Positions 38,001 to 49,754 of a stretch of DNA of 64,000 bases are shown in pieces. Numbering within the stretch: the first letter of the stretch is position 1; every line of letters begins with the position of its first letter. The position numbers and the translations under genes were made by a program. The stretch covers positions 24,169,558 to 24,233,557 of the forward strand of contig NC_088873.1 of the NCBI RefSeq assembly GCF_032884065.1. The letters are read 5' to 3'. This DNA is from Artemia franciscana. Lineage: Eukaryota > Arthropoda > Branchiopoda > Anostraca > Artemiidae. Under the pieces are notes generated by a model. That model was not told the DNA's origin. It was given only the letters and a program-made list of their open reading frames with translations, and did no database searches.

Positions 38001-38215
38001 CTTTAGCGTTGCTCTGGTAGTTCCTCGGCACGCTTTCTGTTTTTTCTTTCTCTATCAGCCTCAAGCCTGTTTCCTTGCTGTTCTTTTGATTCCTTGGCAC
38101 GCTTTCTTTTCTGACTTTCTCTATCAGCAGCAAGTTTTTTGGCATAGATTCTTTGAGCATCTTCATCGGCTTTTGCCATTGTAAGTTCATCAGTCATTTT
38201 AAATTTAAACATCAA
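35011..38215 (-). pseudogene. Helitron Rep/helicase, second copy (B), helicase cut by gap
   Basis: Near-identical direct repeat of 31555-34755 at an offset of about 3456 bp. It holds the N-terminal repeats, Rep with PHAHILIWL (36597-36624, both His and the usual Ala) and KYICKYVNKG (about 36177-36206), and the helicase as far as GGTGKT (35107-35128) and ASSGIAATLLPG, where the gap removes the rest. It shares the same breaks as copy A: stop after LPEQR, 202-bp deletion, FGSV stop, lost A and lost T. A few private substitutions exist (for example AEPPEPLKT for AAPPEPLKT). Confidence 0.9.
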
Positions 38216-38371
38216 TAGATTTCTACGTGAACATATATGTCTTAAATATCTTTAATGACGTCACCGTCATAGCAAAAATGACGACAACTAACTTCATGAC
38301 GTCAGTCGACACAGAAAAATGACGTCACCTGACAGACAGACACACAGACAGACAACTTATTTTTATATATA
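38216..38371 (-). promoter_or_regulatory. Helitron 5' end with CRE/TATA-like region
   Basis: TATTTAAG, TGACGTCACC, GACGTCAGTCGACA, TGACGTCACCTG and the minus-strand 5' sequence up to (TA)4, directly followed by the CTAG of the next minus-strand element (38372). The two elements lie head to tail with the TC of this one lost. Confidence 0.55.
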
Positions 38372-38491
38372 TACTAGCTGTTGGGGTGGCGCTTCGCGCC
38401 ACCCCCAAGCCCCCCCGCGCGCGTAAGTCGTTACGCGCCATAATAGTTACGCGCCATTGTAGTTGTGTCCCTATGTCCCACCTGTGAATAT

Positions 38492-38545
<54 letters not shown>

Positions 38546-40367
38546 TTTTAACTACGTAAAACTTGCGAATATACAACATTCTTTGCTGTCCCATTGTCTT
38601 TGCATATAAATAGATTGTCAGGTTTACCGACTCTTGAACATGCAACATATAATGGTCCATGGGAAAACAATCTGTATTCAGATCTATACCTCATGATTCT
38701 AATGATTGCCCTTGAGCCTTGTTGATGGTGATTGCTAATCGACCATTCCCTGTCCCGGTGTCCCGGTCGTCATTTACATCCCCCTGTTTCCCCCGGTGTC
38801 CCCGTTGTAGTTGTGTCCCTGTGTCCCGGTCGTCATTTATATTCCCTGTGTCCCGGTCGTCATTTGTATCCCGGTGTCCCGGTCTGTATATACATTCGTT
38901 TTTTAGTTTTGTTTTTCTCCTTTATTTTTTTCCTTTTTTTTTCTTTTTTAGCTTATTTAGATTTTTAGATTTTTTAGTTTTTTTATTAGTTTTTAGTTTT
39001 TTTTCTTTTTAGTTTTTTTGTCCCGGTCGTCATTTATATCCCCCTGTTTCCCCCGGTGTCCCCGTTGTAGTTGTGTCCCTGTGTCCCGGTCGTCATTTAT
39101 ATTCCCTGTGTCCCGGTCGTCATTTGTATCCTGGTGTACCGGTCTGTATATACATTCGTTTTTTAGTTTTATTTTTCTCCTTTATTTTTTTCCTTTTTTT
39201 TCTTTTTTAGTTTATTTAGATTTTTAGATTTTTTAGTTTTTTATTAGTTTTTAGTTTTTTTTTCTTTTTAGTTTTTTTGTAGTTTTTACCTTCTTTTTAG
39301 TTTTGTTAATTTTTTTTTTTACTTATGTCCTGGTCGTCATTTATACTCCCTGTGTCCCGGTGCTTTGTTGATTGCTAATGGAACATTCCTTTTGTCCTGG
39401 TCGCTTTCTCTTTGAGTGTCGTCATTTATTTTTTTCTTTTTTAGTTCTTTTAGTTTTTACCTTTTTTAGTTTTTTTTAGTTTTTTAGATGAAAATTTTTT
39501 TTAGTTTTTTCCTTTTTTTCTTTTTAGTTTTTTATTGGTTTTTACCTTTATGTTAGCTTATTTTTCAGTTTTTTCCTTTTTTTTTAGTTTTTTTTATTTT
39601 TTATTTTTTTTAGTTTTTTACCTTTTTTTAGTTTTTTTAGTTTTTTTAGTTTTTTTAGTTTTTTAGCGTTTTTACTTTTTTTATTAGTTTTTAGTTTTTT
39701 TGTAGTTTTTGCCTTTTTTTAGTTTTTTCAGTTTTTTTTAGTTTTTTATTGGTTTTTACCTTTATTTTAGCTTATTTTTCAGTTTTTTCCTTTTTTTTTA
39801 GTTTTTTTTTATTTTTTATTTTTTTTTAGTTTTTTACCTTTTTTTAGTTTTTTTAGTTTTTTTAGTTTTTTAGCTTTTTTACTTTTTTTATTAGTTTTTA
39901 GTTTTTTTTGTAGTTTTTGCCTTTTTTTAGTTTTTTCAGTTTTTTTTTTAGTTTTTTATTGGTTTTTACCTTTATTTTAGCTTATTTTTCAGTTTTTTCC
40001 TTTTTTTTTAGTTTTTTTTAGTTTTTAGTTTTTTTAGTTTTTTACCTTTTTTTAGTTTTTTTAGTTTTTTTAGTTTTTTAGCTTTTTTTTTTTTTTATTA
40101 GTTTTTAGTTTTTTTTGTAGTTTTTGCCTTTTTTTAGTTTTTTTAGTTTTTTAGCTTTTTTATTAGTTTTTAGTTTTTTTGTAGTTTTTGCCTTTTTTTA
40201 GTTTTTTTAGTTTTTTAGCTTTTTTATTTTTTTTATTAGTTTTTAGTTTTTTTTGTAGTTTTTGCCTTTTTTTAGTTTTTTCAGTTTTGACGTCACCTGA
40301 TCCAGTTTTTTCAGGTGACGTCACCTGATCCATCCACAGACAGACAGACAACTTATTTTTATATAGA
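38372..40367 (-). mobile_element. Large N1-type Helitron with duplicated arrays
   Basis: Minus strand, about 2.0 kb: CTAG and collapsed hairpins at 38372-38420, short internal (AT)n (38494-38542), helicase 3' remnant (38545-38745), two minisatellite/T-rich blocks (38750-39010, 39018-39290), then a long T-rich array with a roughly 212-bp higher-order period (39420-40290), CAGGTGACGTCACCTG and the 5' end at 40367. Confidence 0.8.
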
Positions 40368-42856
<2,489 letters not shown>

Positions 42857-42930
42857 GCCAAGGTTCGAACCTGAAACCTCTTGAACCTAGAACCTGGAAC
42901 ATAACGCCTTACCAAATCAGCTACATCGGC
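42857..42930 (-). ncRNA. tRNA-like module (74 nt), copy 2
   Basis: Minus-strand GCCGATGTAGCTGATTTGG start and GGTTCGAACCTTGGC end: a perfect B box, an A box with one change, and acceptor strands that pair at 6 of 7 positions. Same length and place as the copies at 4864 and 43434. Anticodon arm not convincing. Confidence 0.6.
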
Positions 42931-43018
42931 TTGAATACATTCGTTTTTGAAAATAATTCAGACGTTATGCGGACAAACACGACGTCACTCGACAGACAGA
43001 CAACTTATTTATATATAT
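42931..43018 (-). mobile_element. Helitron 5' end next to tRNA-like module
   Basis: About 90 bp: ATTCGTTTTTGAAAATAATTC, GACGTT, CACGACGTCACTCGACAGAC and the CAACTTATTTATATAT end. Confidence 0.6.
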
Positions 43019-43433
43019 ATTCCCTGTGTCCCGGTGTCCTGGTCGTCATTTGTGTCCCGGTGTCCCGGTCTGTACATGGATTCGTTTTTGAATTGGTATA
43101 TGATGACATAAATTTTTAGTTTTTTTCCTTTTTTTCTTTTTAGTTTTTTTTTGGGTTTTTACCTTTTTTTTAGCTTTTTTAGTTTTTTTTCTTTTTTCTT
43201 TTTAGTTTTTTTTTGTAGTTTTTCCCTTTTTTAGTTTTCTTTTATTTTTATTTATATTTTTTAGTTTTCTTTTTCTCCTCTATTTTTCAGTTTTTTCCTT
43301 TTTTTAGCTTTTTTTTTCTTTTTAGTTTTTAGTTTTTTAGTTTTAAACCTTTTTTAATTTTTTTTGTTTTTTAGTTTTTTTTTGTTTTTTATTAGTGTTT
43401 AGTTTTTTTTTGTAGTTTTTACCTTTTTTTTAA
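43019..43433 (-). mobile_element. Second tandem unit: minisatellite and T-rich tract
   Basis: Minisatellite units (43021-43075), the ATTCGTTTTTGAATTGGTAT unit (43080-43113) and T-rich array to 43431, repeating the order of 42350-42856. Confidence 0.6.
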
Positions 43434-43507
43434 GCCAAGGTTCGAACATGGAACCTCTTGAACCTAGAACCTGGAATATAACGCCTTACCAGCTCAGCTA
43501 CATCGGC
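43434..43507 (-). ncRNA. tRNA-like module (74 nt), copy 3
   Basis: Minus-strand GCCGATGTAGCTGAGCTGG start; B box ATGTTCGAACC; acceptor strands GCCGATG/CCTTGGC. It sits about 110 bp inside the element's 5' end at 43618, oriented like the element. Confidence 0.6.
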
Positions 43508-43618
43508 TTGAATACATTCGTTTTTGAATTGGTATATGATGAAATAATTCAGACGTCATATGCGGACAAACACGACGTCACTCGACAGACAGACAGACAA
43601 CTTATTCTTATATATAGA
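43508..43618 (-). mobile_element. Helitron 5' end next to tRNA-like module
   Basis: ATTCGTTTTTGAATTGGTAT, GACGTCATATGCGGAC, ACGACGTCACTCGACAGAC and the 5' terminus ending TATAGA at 43618, immediately abutting a plus-strand TC at 43619. Confidence 0.7.
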
Positions 43619-43735
43619 TCTATATATATAAAAATAAGTTGTCTGTGGGTTATGTCTGTTACACTTTGTCTGTTACGCCAGATTATATCTTCTATATATA
43701 TAAAAATAAGTTGTATGAATTTCTTGTTGAGGGTT
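43619..43735 (+). mobile_element. Two successive Helitron 5' ends
   Basis: TCTATATATATAAAAATAAG at 43619 with GTCTGTGGGTTATGTCTG, then a second TCTATATATATAAAAATAAG near 43692 followed by TTGTATGAATTTC. The first unit is only about 70 bp long and has no 3' end. Confidence 0.65.
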
Positions 43736-43871
43736 TAAATGTAAAAACTGGGAATTGCGTAAATATTTCGAAATATTTTGACGATAGATTAATGTAATTT
43801 GAAAACCTTAAAAAAGATACTTAAAATATTGAGGTTTATTATAAATTGTTGAGCTTTAGCAAGCTTGGCAC

Positions 43872-44207
43872 GTGGAGATTTCTCCAACTGTCAATGTTAG
43901 AATGAACACTGACAAACTGAAAAACATTGAAAAAGATAGAATGTTACCAAATCCTACAATGGCAGAAGAAACAGCCGAGGAAGCTGCTCAAAGAGTTAAT
44001 GCCAAAAGGCTTGCGGCTAAAGAACGCAAAACCGTGCAGTTAGATGAAGATCAACCTGGACAGCGAGAGTCAAAACGTATCAAAACTGAAAATGATAGCG
44101 ATGATGATTGGGTTTGGGATTTTGACTTGGATAAGGTCATCAATGCCTACCAGATTTTAGTTATAAAAACAAAGGTTCGGCGATATGTATTTACGTCTGA
44201 AAAATAA
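43872..44207 (+). CDS. Short ORF with conserved WVWD/LDKVINAYQ tail, intact, variant N-terminus
   Basis: Intact 111-codon frame. The first 30 residues differ from the other copies (an in-frame Met at 43902 gives MNTDKLKNIEKDRMLPNP); then TMAEETAEEAAQRVNAKRL, KERKTVQLDEDQPGQRESK, NDSDDD, WVWDFDLDKVINAYQ and IKTKVRRYV. The basic 23-residue repeat is reduced to a few residues, so the conserved part is the acidic-plus-tail segment. The upstream 130 bp is not the usual CRE region. No known domain recognised. It ends 10-20 bp from the broken 3' end of a LINE. Confidence 0.65.
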   Translation: MEISPTVNVRMNTDKLKNIEKDRMLPNPTMAEETAEEAAQRVNAKRLAAKERKTVQLDEDQPGQRESKRIKTENDSDDDWVWDFDLDKVINAYQILVIKTKVRRYVFTSEK

Positions 44208-46391
44208 AGAAAAAACGTTAATGGCTACGTTAATGGTAAGATCATGACTTGAGCATTCGGTCTTTAGCTGATCAAATAACTGGTCTGAAAACTGCTTTGT
44301 TATGATGGTGTTTTCGACCAGGTAAGCGAGCACTATGGACAGATCATTTACAAACTTGTAACGGTCGTCGTGATGGTTAAGCAGGGAATTAATTACAGCC
44401 AGGAAAATTATTCCAGCTAATTTTGTGCCTTGTGGGGTCCCGCAAGAAGTATCTGACCATGATGAATCCGAATCGTTTTCGTGGAGTGCAAAGACTTTTT
44501 GTTTTCGGCCAGTTAAGAAGTCAAGTACAAGGCCAAGGGTGCATCGTTTGGCCCCCATTTCCTGGAGATTCATGCCTGCAGTCCGGTGGCGGATTAGGTC
44601 AAAGGCCTTTCGGAAATCCACTGCGCAAATGTCGACGAAACAGCTACCTTTTTCAAGCCATTGGAGGACGCAGTCAAACATCCGTACTAGGTAGATTGTA
44701 GTACTACACTTGGGGAGTCCACCGTACTGTAATTTATCAATACGCCCATGAATTTGTTTCAGAAGAAACTTGAGTATAAAGGCCTCAGTTACTTTCGCCA
44801 AACAAGGTGTAAGTCAGATCGGGTGGAGATCGTCGCATGCACTAGGGGCGCGCTTTTTTGGAATAATTCTAATATAGGCCCTTTTCCACTGTGACGGGAA
44901 AAAGCCAGAAGCAAAACACTCGTCAATGATGCTGGACAGTGGTGATGCTATGAAGGCTGCATATTCACGTAGCAGTTTGGCAGGTAATTCACCAGGGTAT
45001 GAAGATGTATTCGGTTTGATCTTCCGTAATTCCGTGTAAACATCAAACTCACTGACTATTATGTTGTTCTCAGGCTCACATTTTTCAAGTATGGTGGACT
45101 TTTCATGAGCCGTAATAGTTGGATAGGTAGTACAGATCTTGGTGAAGAATTCACTCACTTCTTCTGCACTGATTAAGGTCCCGCCATCATTGCTGATCTT
45201 TACACTGCTGTCAAAAGCTTGGCCGGCCACCTTTTTCACAGCGTTGTGCCACTTTTTGGGGTCTGAAGTAAGTAATTGGGAGGATATGGTTTCACGACCA
45301 TACCGAGCTTTGGCTTTCTTTACCAAAGAGACTATTTGATTTCGCAATTTCTTGCCGTTGATTATATCACCACGGGAGTAGAGGCGAGACCTCTCTTTTA
45401 TTAGTGATTTAATAGCTGGAGATATCCATGGTTTGTCGTTTTAACTAACAACAAATGATTTTGTTGTAAAGATCTTTAGGTATTGACTGTATAACGTGGC
45501 ATTGAAATCGGATACCTTAGTTTCAAAGAGCCCGGTATTGTACACTTCGGGGAAGTCATATGTGCCAATCCATCGACCGTATTCACAGATTGTCGACTCC
45601 GTAAAAGGACGAACAGTGACACGGGATAGTTTGGGCTTTGGTAAAGACTCTCTTGCTTTCCAAAGAATTGCGTTGTGGTCTGACATACCAACGGGACCAA
45701 GAGAAAAGGGAGGGGAGTAAAAATCATCACAATTTGTGAGTATAAGGTCCAATATGCCCCCCAAAGAGTGGGTGGGTATGTGTACTACTTGTTTTAAAGA
45801 AAAACAAGATGATAACCAACTCTTCTTGGTTTGGTTAAAGTCTCCTCCTATAATAAAAGCAGGGCTACTGTATATACTTCTCAGGTGATCAACAGTCGTT
45901 TGGAGGTAGAAGACCAAGTCACCCCGGTTTCTTTCACTTTCCGGGTAATATACTGAAGCGACTATAATACAAGAAAAGCGCCAGGGATGAGATTTAGGTT
46001 TGCAAATAGCCCAGATTACTTCATGAGCTAGATCAAATAATTCCGGTAATAATTTGCAAGGGATATCTTTCCGTATGTACAAGGCAACACCTCCACCTAG
46101 TCTATGCTCACCTCGATCAGCACGTGTGCTCAGGAAAATTTCGTAGCCTGCCATATGACCTGACAACCTATCAAGATTCCAAGTTTCTGTAACTGCGATA
46201 ACTGGGATACTATTTTGACGGACGATAACTTCAAATTCTTCCATTTTGTTACACAATGACTGGCAGTTTATAACGAGAAAATTCGGCATTCTATTTTTCG
46301 AATTAAAAGTCACTGACATTAATAGAAGGGGAGGCAGATCACTACTAGTCGAACATACCGGAGCTTGATTGGAGGGATTAAGAGATGGCAT
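44157..46391 (-). pseudogene. CR1/L2-like non-LTR retrotransposon ORF2, two nonsense codons, 3' truncated
   Basis: One 745-codon frame. Residues about 35-300: apurinic-like endonuclease with NCQSL, AVTETW, LGGGVALYIRKDI, SVYYPE, IIGGDFNQ and SDHNAI. Then a linker and reverse transcriptase: FFPSQWKRAYIRIIPKK, LAKVTEAFI, VDFRKAFDLIRH (first catalytic Asp), CGTPQGTKLAGIIF, and YKFVNDLSIV where the usual second Asp pair reads ND. Stops: after SFVVS (45441-45443) and in HPI*LTP (44814-44816); both are single-base changes. Homology ends near 44222 (LTINVAI), where it meets the Helitron ORF region, so the C-terminus and 3' UTR are lost. Clade call is by general resemblance only. Confidence 0.85.
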
Positions 46392-46680
46392 ATTGGCATT
46401 TGTAAAAAAAGCAAGTGGAAGCTTTCTTGAGTCAAAACAGGATGTCGAAAATGGAGTTTCTTTCTTGAATGTTTGCTGGAGTTGGCTTTCTTGAGAAAGC
46501 TCAATGGAGTTGGCTTTCTTGAGTCAAAAATGGACGAATCCGGTTGGAATTTTTCTTCTTCTTTTTTTATGAGCAGAATGTCTAAGAAAAAGTTCTTTCG
46601 GTTTGTCCTACAAAAACAATTTTTCTTTTCAGTGACAATTCTTTTCTTATAAAGCAAGAAAATAAAACTTATAACATATT
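46392..46680 (-). other. Probable LINE 5' flank with short tandem GTTGGCTTTCTTGAG
   Basis: Upstream of the LINE endonuclease. GGAGTTGGCTTTCTTGAG occurs twice (about 46450-46525). No ORF1 recognised. Confidence 0.4.
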
Positions 46681-46985
46681 TTGAAAAACCACTAGCCTTT
46701 GGTATTCTTACGGACCAAGGTAGACATCCCCTGGATTACTGATTAACCAAATTGATTGAAAAAAGATTGATTGATTGATAAAATTGATTGAAAGTTATAA
46801 AAACAAAATTATTTTGCTAAACGGTGCGATTGAGTTTCCTGAATTTGTGATTGTTGTGGCTGTCGAATTTGTGATTGTTGTGGCTGTCGACGGCTTTTTT
46901 TTTTTTTTTTTTTTTAAGCAGTGGAAACAATGATTAAAAGTTGTGGAATTAAAGTTGTCAACCTGTTATGGATTAAAAGTTGTCA
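46681..46985. other. No gene seen
   Basis: Short direct repeats of TTGATTGATTGAAAA and of GTGATTGTTGTGGCTGTCGA, then a T20-type run before 46918. Confidence 0.5.
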
Positions 46986-47186
46986 ACCTGTCAACGGCAT
47001 TAATGCTGAAAAAGAAATCAAAGAGGCCTTCGAGGTCTTTGACAAAGATGGCAATGACCGTATTGATATAGAAGAACGTCAGTATTTTCCTTTAATGTGG
47101 ATGAAAAATTCTCTGATGAAGATAAAGCCAAGATGCTATTTCAATGGTTATGGTGTTGTAGACTATAAATGTTTTGTTTTTTTACC
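46986..47186 (+). pseudogene. Calmodulin-like EF-hand fragment
   Basis: Encodes AEKEIKEAFEVFDKDGNDRID: an EF-hand helix and a full 12-residue calcium loop (D-K-D-G-N-D-R-I-D-I-E-E) like the third hand of calmodulin. After a frameshift near 47090, another frame gives VDEKFSDEDKAKMLF and a later one NGYGVVDYKCFV, the remains of the linker and fourth hand. No splice sites, start or first two hands seen. Probably a decayed processed copy; an exon of a divergent gene with sequencing errors is the alternative. Confidence 0.6.
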
Positions 47187-47615
47187 TTTTTATACATGGA
47201 TAGTTCTCCAAAAGTTTCAAATTCTTAAACTAGAGCTTTTCATTAAGCTGCGGTCGTATGTGTGTCTAGACACGCGTCCGGTCAGAAATCCAAGTCCTGC
47301 CAACTGCCGTTCACTAGTAAAATTCAGTGCTTAAACCACAAATTTAGTTTCAAATGGATTTCAGTCCACATTTCTTACCAATCAAGATAACTTATGCTGG
47401 CAAAACTTTTAAAATTGCAATTCCTGTTTTTAGTGTTATTAAGACATTTGATGAGATTAGCCAAACAATTGCTTTAGCATTATGACAAAACCACCAAAGG
47501 CCCGGAAAAGGCGTAAGTTATACCCTGGGGTAAATATGTTCTTATAGAAGGGATGCTCGTATAAATTTCAGACAGGGCTAAATTGATTGCAAATTTTAAG
47601 GTCTGGTTCAGTTTT
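47187..47615. other. No gene seen
   Basis: AT-rich sequence without recognisable coding or repeat structure. Confidence 0.5.
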
Positions 47616-47880
47616 TAAGAGTTAAAAGAGATCAGAGGGCAACTAGCCCCTCCCCCAAGTTCTTTTTTCCCAAATACATCCGATAAAAATTTTGAGATAG
47701 TCATTTTGTTACAAATGGTTCAAAGATCACGTAACAAAAACTCCTGGTTCGACACAACTGCCATGGGCCCGAGACCAAGCGTTGTAAGTTTTGCCATGGG
47801 AGCATATATGGTTAGGAATAGTTTTTTCCAGTTTAGGAGGGTCGTCTAAAATTAAGAATTTTGAGATATTTTAGGGTCAT
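47616..47880 (+). repeat. Diverged dispersed repeat, related to 55990-56180 reversed
   Basis: The stretch from GGGCAACTAGCCCCTCCC to ATTTTGAGATAGTCATTTTG aligns, with many changes, to the reverse complement of 56080-56160 (ATTCTGAGATAGCCATTTT). Probably an old copy of the same interspersed repeat. Confidence 0.5.
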
Positions 47881-47929
47881 TCTTGAACTATTCCTGAATT
47901 TATTATCCTTTGAATATAGCACCTGCTTC

Positions 47930-48172
47930 AAATCCACCCACAAAGACGAACTACCCTATCAAAATCCTATCGACCCTATCAAAGCCCGTTGGAAGCAACC
48001 TCGCGGCCGACCGAAGAAACGTTTGTCTGACAGCCTGTCCGGGTTTCTGACGATGGCAAACATCGGACCGGTCGAAGTGCAAATTCTCGCCATAGACCGA
48101 AGCGGATGGAGGAGGCAAAAGTCACTCTCTAGACCAAGCAGCGCCCGGCAGGAGACATAAGTCAAAGTAAGT
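47930..48172 (+). pseudogene. RTE-like LINE 3' fragment
   Basis: Encodes the C-terminal tail WKQPRGRPKKRLSDSLSGFL and about 40 more residues, then a 3' tail GTCAAAGTAAGTCAAGTG. The same tail is found on the minus strand at 49760-49930 (RPRGQPKKRWSDSLSEFL, GTCAAGTAAGTCAAG). It is 5'-truncated, as usual for LINE insertions. Confidence 0.75.
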
Positions 48173-49739
48173 CAAGTGAATATAGCAACGTAATTTATTT
48201 AGTCCAAAAAGTAAAAGGCCAAGTAATGCTAAAAAAAATCTGAACAAACACTAGTTCAAGTCTATGCAGACTGATTGTCCATAAAGCACTGATTTTATTC
48301 ACTTGAAACTATGAGAAGGATCTACCGTCTTGAAATACAATTTTTATCCCAATTCCTTGTTTCTGCTAAATCTTTTTTGTTTGAGTCTATCTTTAAGGAC
48401 TTTTGTGTCATTTCGTTTTGCTTTTTTATAGTTTTATAGTTTTTATAGTTTATAGTTATTATGCTTTGGGTGCTTTAATAAATTTATGCTCAAATTCTAG
48501 TATAATCACTAGAATTTTACGTGAACATCAGCTATACCCCAATAGTCTTCTTCCTAAACTGTTAGTAACAAGATAGAAATACATAATTTTTCAAGTAGAT
48601 AAAGAATGTAAAGGATATATACTGATAAAATTGAAGCAAGCAATCATTTACCTGAAAAAGACTTGATGTTTTGTTGCTGCGTATTTTGCTTGGGTGGTAA
48701 GGAATCCTTGCTTTTGTGTCTATATTTGGTGTAAATTGAATTATCTTACAATATAACTTGCACTATTATCAAATAGCAAATATCAACGCCAGTGACTTAA
48801 ACAAGATTTGAAACTAACCCGGAATAAAATGACTAATCACCAGGAATTTTGGTAATTTAAAAAATAAAAAGTGTAATTTTTTAGAAAACAGAACTAAAAA
48901 AAATGGCCCCAGAGAGGCACGAACGACTTACAAGACTTACTGCTTGAAAGTTGTCCAATCACAATTTCATTCAAGTACGCTAACCAATCCGCCAAGGGGG
49001 CTGGCATCAACAAAATTTTTAATTTGATGATTGTACATAGTGAGTCAGAAGTGAAATAAAGAGACCAAGAAATAAAAATTATAGGGAAATATTAACTGAA
49101 ATTTATTAAACAAAAGAGAAAAAATACGTTTTCTTTGTTTTCATGACTCTCAGTATAAAAGAGTGGTTGTAATTAGCAGAAATCTCAGTAGAAAATAATA
49201 ACGGTATTACCAAAAAGAATTTTCTGCTAAATAATTTCTTAATTTCTAGTTCTGAGTCAAAGCAAAAGACAATAATATGCCAATTCGGCAAAAGCAATTA
49301 CACAACTCTTCACACAAAGCATTATCTCTAAAATTATATCCTCCCTTAACACAGAAAACTGTGTCTAGAAACACGATAAGGAGCCTAAGAGATTGAAATA
49401 GTTGGTAGCTTTTGATTAAGTCAAAATGCCCCTCTAAAATCACTCAAGTTTCATATTAAAGATTTACTATTTTAGGACACAAGCGAGTTGAAACTTTTTC
49501 TTTCCTAATGATGAATCGTGTGTAAAGAATCGAAACATTATATGATTTATAAATTGTCAAATAATTTACCCAAAATAAACATATTCTTTCTTGTCAATGT
49601 TTATCAATTATCCTCACATTTCCAAAGAAGAACAGGGACTTTTTTCATGATAAATAACAACATCAAAGCCTGCAATGAGTAGCCGTTTTTTGTGCTAAAT
49701 GGGATCAACTCCTAGGCCCCCACTGTAGACATAAGGCTT
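48173..49739. other. No gene seen except a tRNA-like relic
   Basis: AT-rich sequence. Several short open frames of 60-65 codons lack any recognisable domain and look like chance. Confidence 0.5.
48906..49001 (-). ncRNA. Class II tRNA-like relic or SINE head
   Basis: Minus-strand 96 nt starting GCCCCCTTGGCGGATTGG (A-box-like TGGCGGATTGGTTAGCG) and ending CTCTCTGGGGC; outer strands GCCCC/GGGGC pair. CTTGAA/TTTCAAG could form an anticodon stem with an oversized loop. The B-box region (GTCGTTCGTGCC) is poor. Low confidence as an RNA gene. Confidence 0.3.
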
Positions 49740-49754
49740 AGGTGCTTAGACTTG

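Noticed and set aside
45496..45720. Plus-strand frame of 74 codons inside the LINE
   Set aside because: Antisense of the endonuclease domain; the minus frame has all the motifs.
46319..46657. Candidate LINE ORF1 (112 codons)
   Set aside because: Overlaps the ORF2 start in another frame, lacks zinc-knuckle or other ORF1 features, and contains a local tandem repeat.
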